The translations under genes were made by a program, and so were the position numbers. A stretch of 59,232 nt of DNA from Candidatus Adiutrix sp. (GTDB lineage Bacteria > Desulfobacterota > Desulfarculia > Adiutricales > Adiutricaceae). The DNA is taken from contig JAISFR010000013.1 of NCBI GenBank assembly GCA_031263565.1, positions 1 to 59,232 on the forward strand, read 5' to 3'. Shown here piece by piece: positions 34,889-42,669 of this stretch; positions within the stretch are counted from its first letter, which is position 1, and each line of letters opens with the position of its first letter. The notes below the pieces were generated by a model, which did not search any database, was not told where the DNA came from, and saw nothing but the letters and a program-made list of their open reading frames with translations.

Positions 34889-36517
34889 TTACAGCTCTGG
34901 GGACTTTGGGCCAAAGACCAGGGCCGGGGCTTGCTCGGTCATTTTTTTCCAGGTTGCCGGCCCGCTGAAGCTTTCGGCATAGAGCTTCAGCTTCGGCTCG
35001 GTGCCGCTGGGCCTGAGGGCGAACCAGGAGCCGTCTTCCAGCACGACCTTCAAGCCGCCGATGGCCTCATTGTTGCCGGGGGCCCTGGTGAAGGCCCCGG
35101 TGATTTTCTGCCCGGCGCAGGCGGCGCCGACAAAGCGGGCCGGATCGATTTTTTTTAAAATCTCTTTTTCACGGTCGCTGATGTCGGTGTCCAGGCGGCC
35201 GTAGTCGCTCCGGCCGTGCCGGGCGCTCAGTTCCTCGTAGCGCTCATGGGGTGAACGGCCGGTGACGGCCATGATTTCCGCAGCCAGAAGGGCCATGCAG
35301 AAGCCGTCCTTGTCGGTGGTCCAGACCGTGCCGTTCCGTTTAAGGAAACTGGCCCCGGCGCTTTCTTCGCCGCCGAAAAGCAGCCCGCCGTTTGACAGAC
35401 CCTCCACAAACCATTTAAAACCCACCGGAGTCTCATAGACTTCCCGCCCGGCGGCCCGCACTACCCGATCGATGATGGAGGAGGAGACCAGGGTTTTGCC
35501 GGCCCTGGCCGCGCCCGGCCAGTCAGGGCGGTGATTCAGCAGATAATCGACGGCCACGGCCAGGTAATGGTTGGGGTTCATCAGCTCGCCGCCGGAAACA
35601 ATGCCGTGGCGGTCGAAATCAGGGTCATTGCCGAAGGCCAGGTCAAAGTCGCCCCCGATTTTAATGAGCTTGGCCATGGCGTAGGGCGAGGAGCAGTCCA
35701 TGCGGATGATCCCGTCGCTGTCGAGGGCCATGAAGGAAAAAGAGGCGTCCACCACCTTGTTGACCACCGTCAGGTTCAGGCCCCATTCCTCGGCAATGGG
35801 GCCCCAGAAATGGACGCCGGAGCCGCCCAAGGGGTCGGCGGCCAGTTTCAGGCCGGCGGCTTTTATGGCCGGCAGGTCCACCACCTCACCCAAAGCCTTG
35901 GCAAAGGGGCGGATAAAGTCCCTGGTCTGGAGGCCGGGGGCCTTGGCGGCCCGGTAATAGGGCCGGCGCTTGATCAGCCCGGGCTCGGCCATCAACTGAC
36001 CGGCCCGCTTTTCAATCCAGCCGGTGACCTCCACATCGGCCGGGCCGCCGTGAGGGGGATTGTATTTGAGTCCGCCGTCGGCCGGCGGGTTGTGGCTGGG
36101 GGTGATGATCAGGCCGTCGGCCAGGGCGCCCGGGTGGCGGAGATTGTGATCAATAATGAGCCAGGAGACGACCGGGGTCGGGGTATATTCCCCGTTTTGG
36201 TGAATGACGGTCGGCACTTCCCCGGCGGCCAGCACTTCCAGGGCGCTGCGGAAGGCCGCTTCGCTCAGGCCGTGGGTGTCATAGCCCAGAAAGAGCGGGC
36301 CGCCGTGGCCCTGGGCCCGGCGGTATTCCAGCACGGCCTGGGTGACGGCGGCCACATGCAGATCGTTAAAAGAGCCTTTGGAAGCCGAACCCCGGTGCCC
36401 GGAAGTGCCGAAGGCCACCGGGGCTTTGATTTCGGCGGTGTAATAATCGGCCAGGAGCCGGGGCAGATTGACCAGTTGATCGGCCTGGGCCGCCTGGCCC
36501 GCCAGGGGATGCGCCAT
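34889..36517 (-). CDS. pgm: Phosphoglucomutase (alpha-D-glucose type)
   Basis: 542 residues, the size of the bacterial Pgm. It interconverts glucose-1-phosphate and glucose-6-phosphate. TSGHRGSASKGSFNDLHVAA is the N-terminal family motif, ITPSHNPPADGGLKYNPPHG holds the phosphoserine. GNDPDFDRHGIV is the Mg2+ loop, GEESAGASFLKRNG the sugar-binding loop and RPSGTEPKLKLYAESF the phosphate-binding loop. It follows the glucokinase gene by 30 bases in the sugar-phosphate operon. Confidence 0.95.
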   Translation of the reverse strand: MAHPLAGQAAQADQLVNLPRLLADYYTAEIKAPVAFGTSGHRGSASKGSFNDLHVAAVTQAVLEYRRAQGHGGPLFLGYDTHGLSEAAFRSALEVLAAGEVPTVIHQNGEYTPTPVVSWLIIDHNLRHPGALADGLIITPSHNPPADGGLKYNPPHGGPADVEVTGWIEKRAGQLMAEPGLIKRRPYYRAAKAPGLQTRDFIRPFAKALGEVVDLPAIKAAGLKLAADPLGGSGVHFWGPIAEEWGLNLTVVNKVVDASFSFMALDSDGIIRMDCSSPYAMAKLIKIGGDFDLAFGNDPDFDRHGIVSGGELMNPNHYLAVAVDYLLNHRPDWPGAARAGKTLVSSSIIDRVVRAAGREVYETPVGFKWFVEGLSNGGLLFGGEESAGASFLKRNGTVWTTDKDGFCMALLAAEIMAVTGRSPHERYEELSARHGRSDYGRLDTDISDREKEILKKIDPARFVGAACAGQKITGAFTRAPGNNEAIGGLKVVLEDGSWFALRPSGTEPKLKLYAESFSGPATWKKMTEQAPALVFGPKSPEL

Positions 36518-36547
36518 AATAATCCTCCTCGGGACGATGTAAAATTT

Positions 36548-37504
36548 TTAATAATGTTTGCGCAGCAAGGCGGCCGCTCCGGCCAGAGGGGCGTCTTCGC
36601 CCAGGCCCCCCTTGAAAAGCTTGACGCGGGAAGGCTCGGTGACGATCAGACGTTCGGAAAAAACCTCCCAGAGGCTGGGGCGAATAAAATCAAAGGCCCC
36701 GGCCGCGCCGCCGCCGATGACCAGGGCCTCCAGACCCAGAAGATTGAAGATTCCGGACAGAATCTGGCCCAGGGCCAGCCCGGCTTCCCGGAAGACGTGA
36801 AGGGCCATGGGGTCGCCGATCAGGGCCAGTTCGGACATGATCCGGGGGCTGAGATCCTCCGGCCGCCCCCGGTAGGCGCTGGGTCGGCCGGAGCGGAGCC
36901 ACTCGCGGCCCAGTCGGCTCATGCCGGTGGCTGAGGCCACGGTCTCCAGGCAGCCGCGCCGGCCGCAGCCGCAGAGAGCGCCGCCGGAAAGGCCGAGGGG
37001 CATATGGCCGATTTCCACCGCGCTGGCGAAAGAGCCGTTCCACAGGCGCCTTTCCAGAATCAGGCCGCCGCCCACGCCGGTGCCCAGAGTGATGACCATG
37101 AGGTTGTCCAGGCCCCGGCCGACGCCGTAAAGCCATTCGCCCAAAGCATAGAGGTTGCCGTCGTTTTCCAGATGCACCGGAAGATCAAGGGCCTGGCTCA
37201 TGATCTCGGCCAGGGGCACATTGACCCAGCCGGGCATGTTGGGGGCCTGGATGAGCAGGCCGGCGGCCTGGTTGAGCCAGCCGGGCAGACCCACGGCCAA
37301 AGCTTCCGGACGGCAGCCGCCCGGCTTTTGGCCGGACAGGGCCTTGAGATTGACGACCATGTCGGCGATGACTTCCTCCGGCGGCCGGCCGGAATTGGTC
37401 GGGAAACGGCGCCGGGCCAGGATGCGGCCTTCCTGGTCGACCAGGCCGGCTATGACGTTGGTGCCGCCGACATCCAGAGCCAGATAGTGTTTGAGATCCG
37501 GCAT
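36548..37504 (-). CDS. ROK-family glucokinase
   Basis: 318 residues. It phosphorylates glucose (or a related sugar) with ATP. ALDVGGTNVIAGLVDQEGRI is the ATP phosphate loop, HLENDGNLYALGEWLYGVGR carries the catalytic Asp. GGALCGCGRRGCLETVAS is the ROK zinc-binding and signature motif. No DNA-binding domain, so it is an enzyme rather than an XylR-type repressor. The start overlaps the small Cys-rich gene upstream by the intergenic two bases, indicating one transcript. Confidence 0.92.
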   Translation of the reverse strand: MPDLKHYLALDVGGTNVIAGLVDQEGRILARRRFPTNSGRPPEEVIADMVVNLKALSGQKPGGCRPEALAVGLPGWLNQAAGLLIQAPNMPGWVNVPLAEIMSQALDLPVHLENDGNLYALGEWLYGVGRGLDNLMVITLGTGVGGGLILERRLWNGSFASAVEIGHMPLGLSGGALCGCGRRGCLETVASATGMSRLGREWLRSGRPSAYRGRPEDLSPRIMSELALIGDPMALHVFREAGLALGQILSGIFNLLGLEALVIGGGAAGAFDFIRPSLWEVFSERLIVTEPSRVKLFKGGLGEDAPLAGAAALLRKHY

Positions 37505-37505
37505 G

Positions 37506-37691
37506 TCACCTCTTCCCCGAGGGGCGGTTTTTGGGCGAATAAGACTGGCACGGCAGACCCGAATCGCGCAGCACGTGAACCGAGGGCATTAATTGGGATT
37601 TAAAGCCCATCAGCCGGCAGCCGTTGGGGGTTCTGGGGTCCCAGGTGATGTAGTAGTGCCGGCAGTAGCGGCAGTTGATGTTTTGGGCCAT
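37506..37691 (-). CDS. Small conserved Cys-rich protein
   Basis: 61 residues. CRYCRHYYITWDPRTPNGCR followed by GLPCQSY gives four Cys (CxxC, then two single Cys) likely to bind zinc or a cluster. I know this motif set from small proteins often mislabelled as uracil-DNA glycosylase in databases; no function is established. It lies between the membrane protein gene and glucokinase on the same strand. Confidence 0.7.
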   Translation of the reverse strand: MAQNINCRYCRHYYITWDPRTPNGCRLMGFKSQLMPSVHVLRDSGLPCQSYSPKNRPSGKR

Positions 37692-37733
37692 GAGACATTG
37701 TTTGAATAAATTAATTTTGGGAAAAAATTGGAA

Positions 37734-38648
37734 TTAAATGGAATCCGGACTTTCCGGGTCCGGCTCGAGCCGGTAGTTGAAACGGTAAAAGCCGGCCGCC
37801 ACCAGGCGCAGCCAGAGCCCGGTCAGCACCATGATTATATCCAGGATCAGGTTCAGGCTGATATGCAGCCAGGAATAGTCATCGCCCAGACCCAGAAAAA
37901 TATAGAAACAGAGCCGAAAGGCCTCCAGGATCAGGATGGCGGCCAGGAATTGATTCAGAAAGGGGGCCAGCCGGGGCGCGTTCAGGTTGCGATAGGTGCG
38001 GCTGAAGGCCTTCCACCAGTCGTCCCGGAAACCATCGGCGCAGACAAAGCCGTTGACGGGCGCCAGCATGGTCAGGATGCGGCGGGCCGGCTGCCAGGCG
38101 ATTGATTTGATCAGAAAGACGGCCAGGGCGGCCGAGGCCAGAAAGGCCGCCGCCGCGCCCGGCCCGCCGCCCAGGCTCAGGCGCAGCATCTCAAAGACGA
38201 AAAGAGACGGAAAGAAAATGAAGGCCAGGAGGAGGCTCAGCCCCAGATTGTAGAAAAAACCGCAGAGCACGATGATCAGGCCGTCTAAATAGCGCGAGAA
38301 GGCCCATTGAAAGACCGGCAGAGCCAGGCTTTCCCCATCCCAGACTCTCAGCGCCAGGCGGCACTGGGCCAGGAGGATCACCGGCCCGATGAAAAAAAAG
38401 CTGAACAGGCCGGAAGCCAGAGTGGCCAGGCTCAAACCGCCGCCGGAAAAAAATAGCAGGGCCAGGACATAGGGCGCCCAGAACAAAAAGAGGCAGACCA
38501 GCACAAAAGGTAGAAAGAGATTCAGGTTATCCAGCAGTAAGCGGGCGGAAAAACGGGCGATCTCGGCGAAAGGCACCGGATTTTTGGCTCCGCCCCGGGC
38601 CGGGGCTTCCGACGGCTGGTCCTGATTGTTGAAAGGTAGATTGTTCAT
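37734..38648 (-). CDS. Polytopic membrane protein of unknown function
   Basis: 304 residues. About six hydrophobic segments are visible, beginning LNLFLPFVLVCLFLFWAPYV, then LATLASGLFSFFFIGPVILL, YLDGLIIVLCGFFYNLGLSL, AAAFLASAALAVFLIKS, NQFLAAILILEAFRLCFYI and LILDIIMVLTGLWLRLVAAG. The layout resembles DUF4013/YIP1-like integral proteins but I cannot name a family. It sits in the sugar-phosphate operon six bases after the 132-residue unknown. Confidence 0.75.
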   Translation of the reverse strand: MNNLPFNNQDQPSEAPARGGAKNPVPFAEIARFSARLLLDNLNLFLPFVLVCLFLFWAPYVLALLFFSGGGLSLATLASGLFSFFFIGPVILLAQCRLALRVWDGESLALPVFQWAFSRYLDGLIIVLCGFFYNLGLSLLLAFIFFPSLFVFEMLRLSLGGGPGAAAAFLASAALAVFLIKSIAWQPARRILTMLAPVNGFVCADGFRDDWWKAFSRTYRNLNAPRLAPFLNQFLAAILILEAFRLCFYIFLGLGDDYSWLHISLNLILDIIMVLTGLWLRLVAAGFYRFNYRLEPDPESPDSI

Positions 38649-38653
38649 TTAAG

Positions 38654-39052
38654 CTATTGGGCCGCCTGCGCCAGATAGTCTTCCAGAAAAACGACGGTCT
38701 GGCGGTAACCGTTGAAGGTGGTGATCAGATCCTCATGGTCGTGGTAACGGGGGATCAGAAGGATCATCAGCAAAATGCGGGTGAAAAGCTGCACCCCGCC
38801 CAACAGCCCTTTGAGGGCCTGAAGTTCCCCGGCCGCCAGTTCGGCCGGCACGTTTTTGCGCATGACGGCCATCATGTCCGGAATATAGCCGCCAAAGGCT
38901 TTGGCGTCGCGGAAAACCATGTCCAAAAGGCCCTGCTCCTCGGGCAGGGTCCGGGGCGGCTTGACCTCGCTCATCATGTTTCGCCACAGGTCGCCGTCCA
39001 GCCCGGCCAGGAGGTTTTGGGTCCTGATCTGTATCTCCGCAAAAGTGTTCAT
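38654..39052 (-). CDS. Hypothetical helical protein
   Basis: 132 residues, no recognised family. It is mostly helical by appearance, with a short hydrophobic stretch (FTRILLMILLIPRY) near residue 93 that is too weak to call a membrane helix. It follows malQ by 12 bases and precedes a membrane protein by five, so it is almost certainly translated as part of the operon. Confidence 0.65.
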   Translation of the reverse strand: MNTFAEIQIRTQNLLAGLDGDLWRNMMSEVKPPRTLPEEQGLLDMVFRDAKAFGGYIPDMMAVMRKNVPAELAAGELQALKGLLGGVQLFTRILLMILLIPRYHDHEDLITTFNGYRQTVVFLEDYLAQAAQ

Positions 39053-39064
39053 GATTATACCTCT

Positions 39065-40609
39065 TCAATAGGTCAGGATGTTGGGGTGGTCGAAATTGTC
39101 GCGGCCGGCCAGAGCGCCCAAATCGGCCAGCCGTTCGGCCAGGGCCGGGCTGAACTGTTCCGGCCCGGTCATTTTCCAGGCCCAGTTGCCCAGGGCCGTG
39201 CCGGGCAGGTTCAGGCGGGCGCTTTCGTCGAGATTCAGCATATCCTGGACCGGGGCCAGGGCCAGGGCGCCGGGCGAAAGCCAGGCCAGACGGATGAGAG
39301 CCCAGGCCGCCTCTTCTTCATTGATCCGCCGGCCGGAGAGTTCCGACAGTTGCCGGCGGATCAGGGCGCTGCTTTCCCGGCGATGCCAGCCCCGGCTGGT
39401 GTTGTTGTCGTGGGTGGCCGAGTAGACCGCATTGTCCGTTTCGATACGATAGGGGGCGTGGAGGCTGTAGGGCAGATCCGGCCCGAAGGCGAACTGAAGG
39501 ACCCGCATGCCCGGAAAGCCGAACTGACGCCTCAGGGCGGTCACGTCCGGGGTGATGAGGCCCAGGTCTTCGGCAATGATCTTCAGGGGGCCCCGGCTTT
39601 CGGCGGCCTGAAAAAGATCGGCCCCCGGCCCGGGCCGCCAGGCGCCGTCGGCCGCCGTGGGGGCGGCGGCCGGCACCGCCCAGTAGGCGGCAAAGGCCCG
39701 GAAATGATCCAGCCGCAGCCAGTCATAGAGCTTCAGCGAATACCAGAGCCGGTTTTTCCACCAGTCAAAACCGCTGTCCCGCTGGACCTGCCAGTTGAAG
39801 AGCGGGTGGCCCCAGAGTTGCCCGGTCCGGGAATAGTAGTCCGGGGGCACCCCGGCCACTTCCAGGGGCCGGCCCTCGGCGTCCAGATGAAAAAGGTGAG
39901 GCTGGGCCCAGACGTCGCTGGAATCGTGGTTGACGTAAATGGCGGCGTCGCCGATGAGCCCCAGGCCCTCTTCGTGCAGGAGAGCCGTAAGTTCGGCCAA
40001 CTGGCTGAAAAAAAGGAACTGGGCGAATTTTTCCCGGAGAATGGGGCGGGCCAGGGCCGACCCGTATTCCCGGAGGGCCCCTTCATCGCGGCGGCGCAGG
40101 GGTTCCGGCCAGGTGAGCCAGGGGCGGCCGCCGAAGTGCTTTTTGGCGGCCATGAAAATGGCGAAATCGTTCATCCAGGTGCCGTTGTGCCAGGCAAAAT
40201 CCTGGAAGGCCCCATGATGTTCCAGCCGGTCGGCGGCCCGTTCAAAGGCCAGGTCGATCAGGCCGTTTTTGGCGGCGGTCGCGCTTTCGTAATCGACCCG
40301 GTCCGTGGCCGGGCTTTCGGCCGCCCGCGGTTCAGGCCCCTTCAGCCAGCCGTCGCGGACCATCAAATCCGGGCTGATCAGAAGGGGGTTGCCGGCAAAG
40401 GCCGAGAAGGCCGAGTAGGGCGAGTTGCCCAGGCCGGGGCTGCCGGGGACCAGGGGCAGGACCTGCCAATAGTGCAGCCCCGCTTTTTTCATGAATTTAA
40501 TCAGGTCTCGGGCCGCCGGCCCCAGATCGCCGATGCCGTAAGGCGAATAAAGAGAACTGGGGTGGAGCAGGAGGCCGGCCGCCCGCCGGCCCTCGTTGAT
40601 CAGAGGCAT
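39065..40609 (-). CDS. malQ: 4-alpha-glucanotransferase (amylomaltase)
   Basis: 514 residues from the ATG at 40607-40609; the frame is open further upstream but that part overlaps the preceding gene and is unrelated. It transfers glucan segments between maltodextrins and releases glucose, GH77 fold. RRAAGLLLHPSSLYSPYGIG is the N-terminal hallmark. WLRLDHFRAFAAYW holds the nucleophile Asp, IIAEDLGLITPDV the acid Glu, and ATHDNNTSRGW the third Asp. It lies downstream of a 120-residue unknown, with glucokinase and pgm further down the operon. Confidence 0.95.
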   Translation of the reverse strand: MPLINEGRRAAGLLLHPSSLYSPYGIGDLGPAARDLIKFMKKAGLHYWQVLPLVPGSPGLGNSPYSAFSAFAGNPLLISPDLMVRDGWLKGPEPRAAESPATDRVDYESATAAKNGLIDLAFERAADRLEHHGAFQDFAWHNGTWMNDFAIFMAAKKHFGGRPWLTWPEPLRRRDEGALREYGSALARPILREKFAQFLFFSQLAELTALLHEEGLGLIGDAAIYVNHDSSDVWAQPHLFHLDAEGRPLEVAGVPPDYYSRTGQLWGHPLFNWQVQRDSGFDWWKNRLWYSLKLYDWLRLDHFRAFAAYWAVPAAAPTAADGAWRPGPGADLFQAAESRGPLKIIAEDLGLITPDVTALRRQFGFPGMRVLQFAFGPDLPYSLHAPYRIETDNAVYSATHDNNTSRGWHRRESSALIRRQLSELSGRRINEEEAAWALIRLAWLSPGALALAPVQDMLNLDESARLNLPGTALGNWAWKMTGPEQFSPALAERLADLGALAGRDNFDHPNILTY

Positions 40610-40619
40610 TTGTTTTTCC

Positions 40620-40982
40620 TTAATCCTCCAGGTCCTTATTCTCGGCGTCGTCCCCGGGGGAAACGCTTTTTCCAAACTTGGCGGCCAGTTCTTTCCGGGC
40701 GGCCAGGCCGGCCTTGACCAGGCGCAGACGGGGCCGCAGGTGGGGGCCCATCTTTTCCCCGTCCTCACCGGTGACCATATAGTCCCGGATCTTGTCGTTG
40801 AACTGGGAATTTTTGATGCGCAGGCCGTTGATGAGGAAATAAATGACCACCGCTTCCTCCCATTCCTGGGTGGGGGCGAAAGCCATCATCCGCTCTTTGT
40901 ATCTGGGCAGAAGAGCGGTCAGGGTTTCTTCATTCAGGGCCATGATCTGGCGGGCTATTTTTTGCAGCAGATCTTCAATCAT
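40620..40982 (-). CDS. Hypothetical protein, first gene of the malQ operon
   Basis: 120 residues, no known family. The N-terminal half is helical (DLLQKIARQIMALNEETLTA, LLPRYKERMMAF), the C-terminal half basic (RPRLRLVKAGLAARKELAAK). No signal or membrane segment. It is first behind a good divergent promoter and ten bases before malQ, so co-expression with sugar metabolism is likely. Confidence 0.65.
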   Translation of the reverse strand: MIEDLLQKIARQIMALNEETLTALLPRYKERMMAFAPTQEWEEAVVIYFLINGLRIKNSQFNDKIRDYMVTGEDGEKMGPHLRPRLRLVKAGLAARKELAAKFGKSVSPGDDAENKDLED

Positions 40983-41050
40983 CAGGGGCTTGAACCGGCC
41001 TCCGCTCTCTCCCGACTTAAGAATTGGCGAATTTTAGAGCTTCCCTTTAG

Positions 41051-41080
41051 CTGGAACATTGCACAAAAAAATGTTATAAT
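41051..41080 (+). promoter_or_regulatory. Candidate promoter for pgi
   Basis: CTGGAA (41051-41056), 18-base spacer, TATAAT (41075-41080). The -10 box is perfect, the -35 poor. It overlaps the divergent minus-strand promoter at 41071-41099. Confidence 0.4.
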
Positions 41081-41099
41081 TATACGGTAATAATGTCAA
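41071..41099 (-). promoter_or_regulatory. Sigma-70 promoter for the malQ-glucokinase-pgm operon
   Basis: Minus strand TTGACA (41094-41099), 17-base spacer, TAACAT (41071-41076). The expected start near 41064 leaves about 80 bases before the first gene. Confidence 0.6.
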
Positions 41100-41225
41100 C
41101 CATCCTCTGCGGGGCCCGGGCGTTTTTTCAGCCCGGCGGGAGGTTGAGAGCAGCGGTTGCTTCGATCGCTTGGCAGACAATCGGGGGGATATCTGGATTT
41201 CCCCCTCCCGGAAAGGTTCCTGGAT

Positions 41226-42662
41226 ATGAAAAAAACCGACGAGCAGAAGTTGAGCGGCCGGCCGGGAGGGCTTCTGAGTCTGGATTACAATAACCTGATG
41301 TCCCCGGCGGTCGACGAGGCCGGTCTGAGCGAGGCGGATCTGGGCGCCATCGGCGAGGCTTTGAACAGTGCCCGGAAAAATGTGGAAGGGCAGTATAAAA
41401 AAGGTCTGTTGCCCTTCATGGATTTGCCTTTTCAATCCGAGGAAGTCAAAAAATATCAGTCCCTGGCCGAAAATCTGCGCAAATTCGACAATGTGGTGGT
41501 TCTGGGCATCGGCGGCAGCGCTTTGGGCGCCAAGGCGGTCTTTAATGCCTTGCGCCCCCTGAACCACAACAGCCTCCCGGCTTCCAAACGGGCTTATCCC
41601 CGTCTTTTCGTGGCCGACAACGTGGACCCCGAAGGTTTCGGCGCCCTGTTGGAGAACTTGGACATCCGCAAGACTGTTTTCAACGTCATCTCCAAGAGCG
41701 GGGCCACGGCCGAGACCATGAGCCAGTTCCTCGTAGTTTATGACCGCTTGAAGCGCGACTTGGGCAAGACCAGTCTGAAGGACCACCTCATCATCACCAC
41801 CGACCCCCAGAGCGGGGTGCTGCGCAAAATAGTCGACCGCCAGGCTCTGATGTCTCTGCCCGTGCCCCCGGGGATCGGCGGCCGTTTTTCCGTCATGACC
41901 GCCGTGGGTCTGGCCCCCCTGGCCGCGGCCGGGGTCAATATCGCCGACTTTCTGGCCGGGGCGGCGGCCGCCCAGCAGGAGAGCACGGCCGAACCCATGA
42001 AAAACATGGCTTATCTTTTCGCCGGGCTCAACTGGTTCCTGACCACCCGCAAAAAGCGCGCTTCTCTGGTCATGATGCCTTACGCCGACAGCCTCGGCCA
42101 GGTGGCCGACTGGTTCGGCCAGCTCTGGAACGAGTCTTTGGGCAAAGGCAGGCTCTTAAACGGCAAAGACGCCAACGCCGGGCAGACGGCCATCAAGGCC
42201 CTGGGGGCCACCGACCAGCACAGCCAGCTTCAGCTCTATATGGAAGGCCCCAAGGATAAGACCATCTGCTTTCTGCGCACCGAAACCTTCCGGCAGAACC
42301 TCAATATTCCCCGTCTTTTCGACGAACACCCCGAACTGGCCTACCTCGGCGGCCACTCCCTGGGCGAACTGCTGAACTATGAACAGCGGGGCACGGCCCG
42401 GGCCCTGGCCGCCGCCGGACGGCCCAATTTCACCATGACCATGCCCCAGGTCACCCCGGCCGCCCTGGGTTACCTGATGCACATGCTGGAAGTGGCCACC
42501 GTGGTTTCCGGCTGCCTCTACAAGGTCGACCCCCTGGATCAGCCGGGGGTGGAACTGGGCAAGAAATACGCCTACGGCCTGATGGGCCGGGACGGCTTTG
42601 AGGATTTCAAGGCCGCCTATGACGATTCTCTGCGGGACGACCCCAGGTATATCCTGTCGTGA
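41226..42662 (+). CDS. pgi: Glucose-6-phosphate isomerase
   Basis: 478 residues from the ATG at 41226, with ggaaagg upstream. It interconverts glucose-6-phosphate and fructose-6-phosphate. VVVLGIGGSALGAKAVFNAL is the first SIS motif, FNVISKSGATAETMSQFLVV the second, and GATDQHSQLQLYMEGPKDK the conserved substrate region with the catalytic Glu/His. DPLDQPGVELGKKYAYGLMG gives the C-terminal Lys. It belongs to the shorter bacterial type. It is divergent from the glucan/pgm operon, which it complements. Confidence 0.95.
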   Translation: MKKTDEQKLSGRPGGLLSLDYNNLMSPAVDEAGLSEADLGAIGEALNSARKNVEGQYKKGLLPFMDLPFQSEEVKKYQSLAENLRKFDNVVVLGIGGSALGAKAVFNALRPLNHNSLPASKRAYPRLFVADNVDPEGFGALLENLDIRKTVFNVISKSGATAETMSQFLVVYDRLKRDLGKTSLKDHLIITTDPQSGVLRKIVDRQALMSLPVPPGIGGRFSVMTAVGLAPLAAAGVNIADFLAGAAAAQQESTAEPMKNMAYLFAGLNWFLTTRKKRASLVMMPYADSLGQVADWFGQLWNESLGKGRLLNGKDANAGQTAIKALGATDQHSQLQLYMEGPKDKTICFLRTETFRQNLNIPRLFDEHPELAYLGGHSLGELLNYEQRGTARALAAAGRPNFTMTMPQVTPAALGYLMHMLEVATVVSGCLYKVDPLDQPGVELGKKYAYGLMGRDGFEDFKAAYDDSLRDDPRYILS

Positions 42663-42669
42663 GCTTCAT

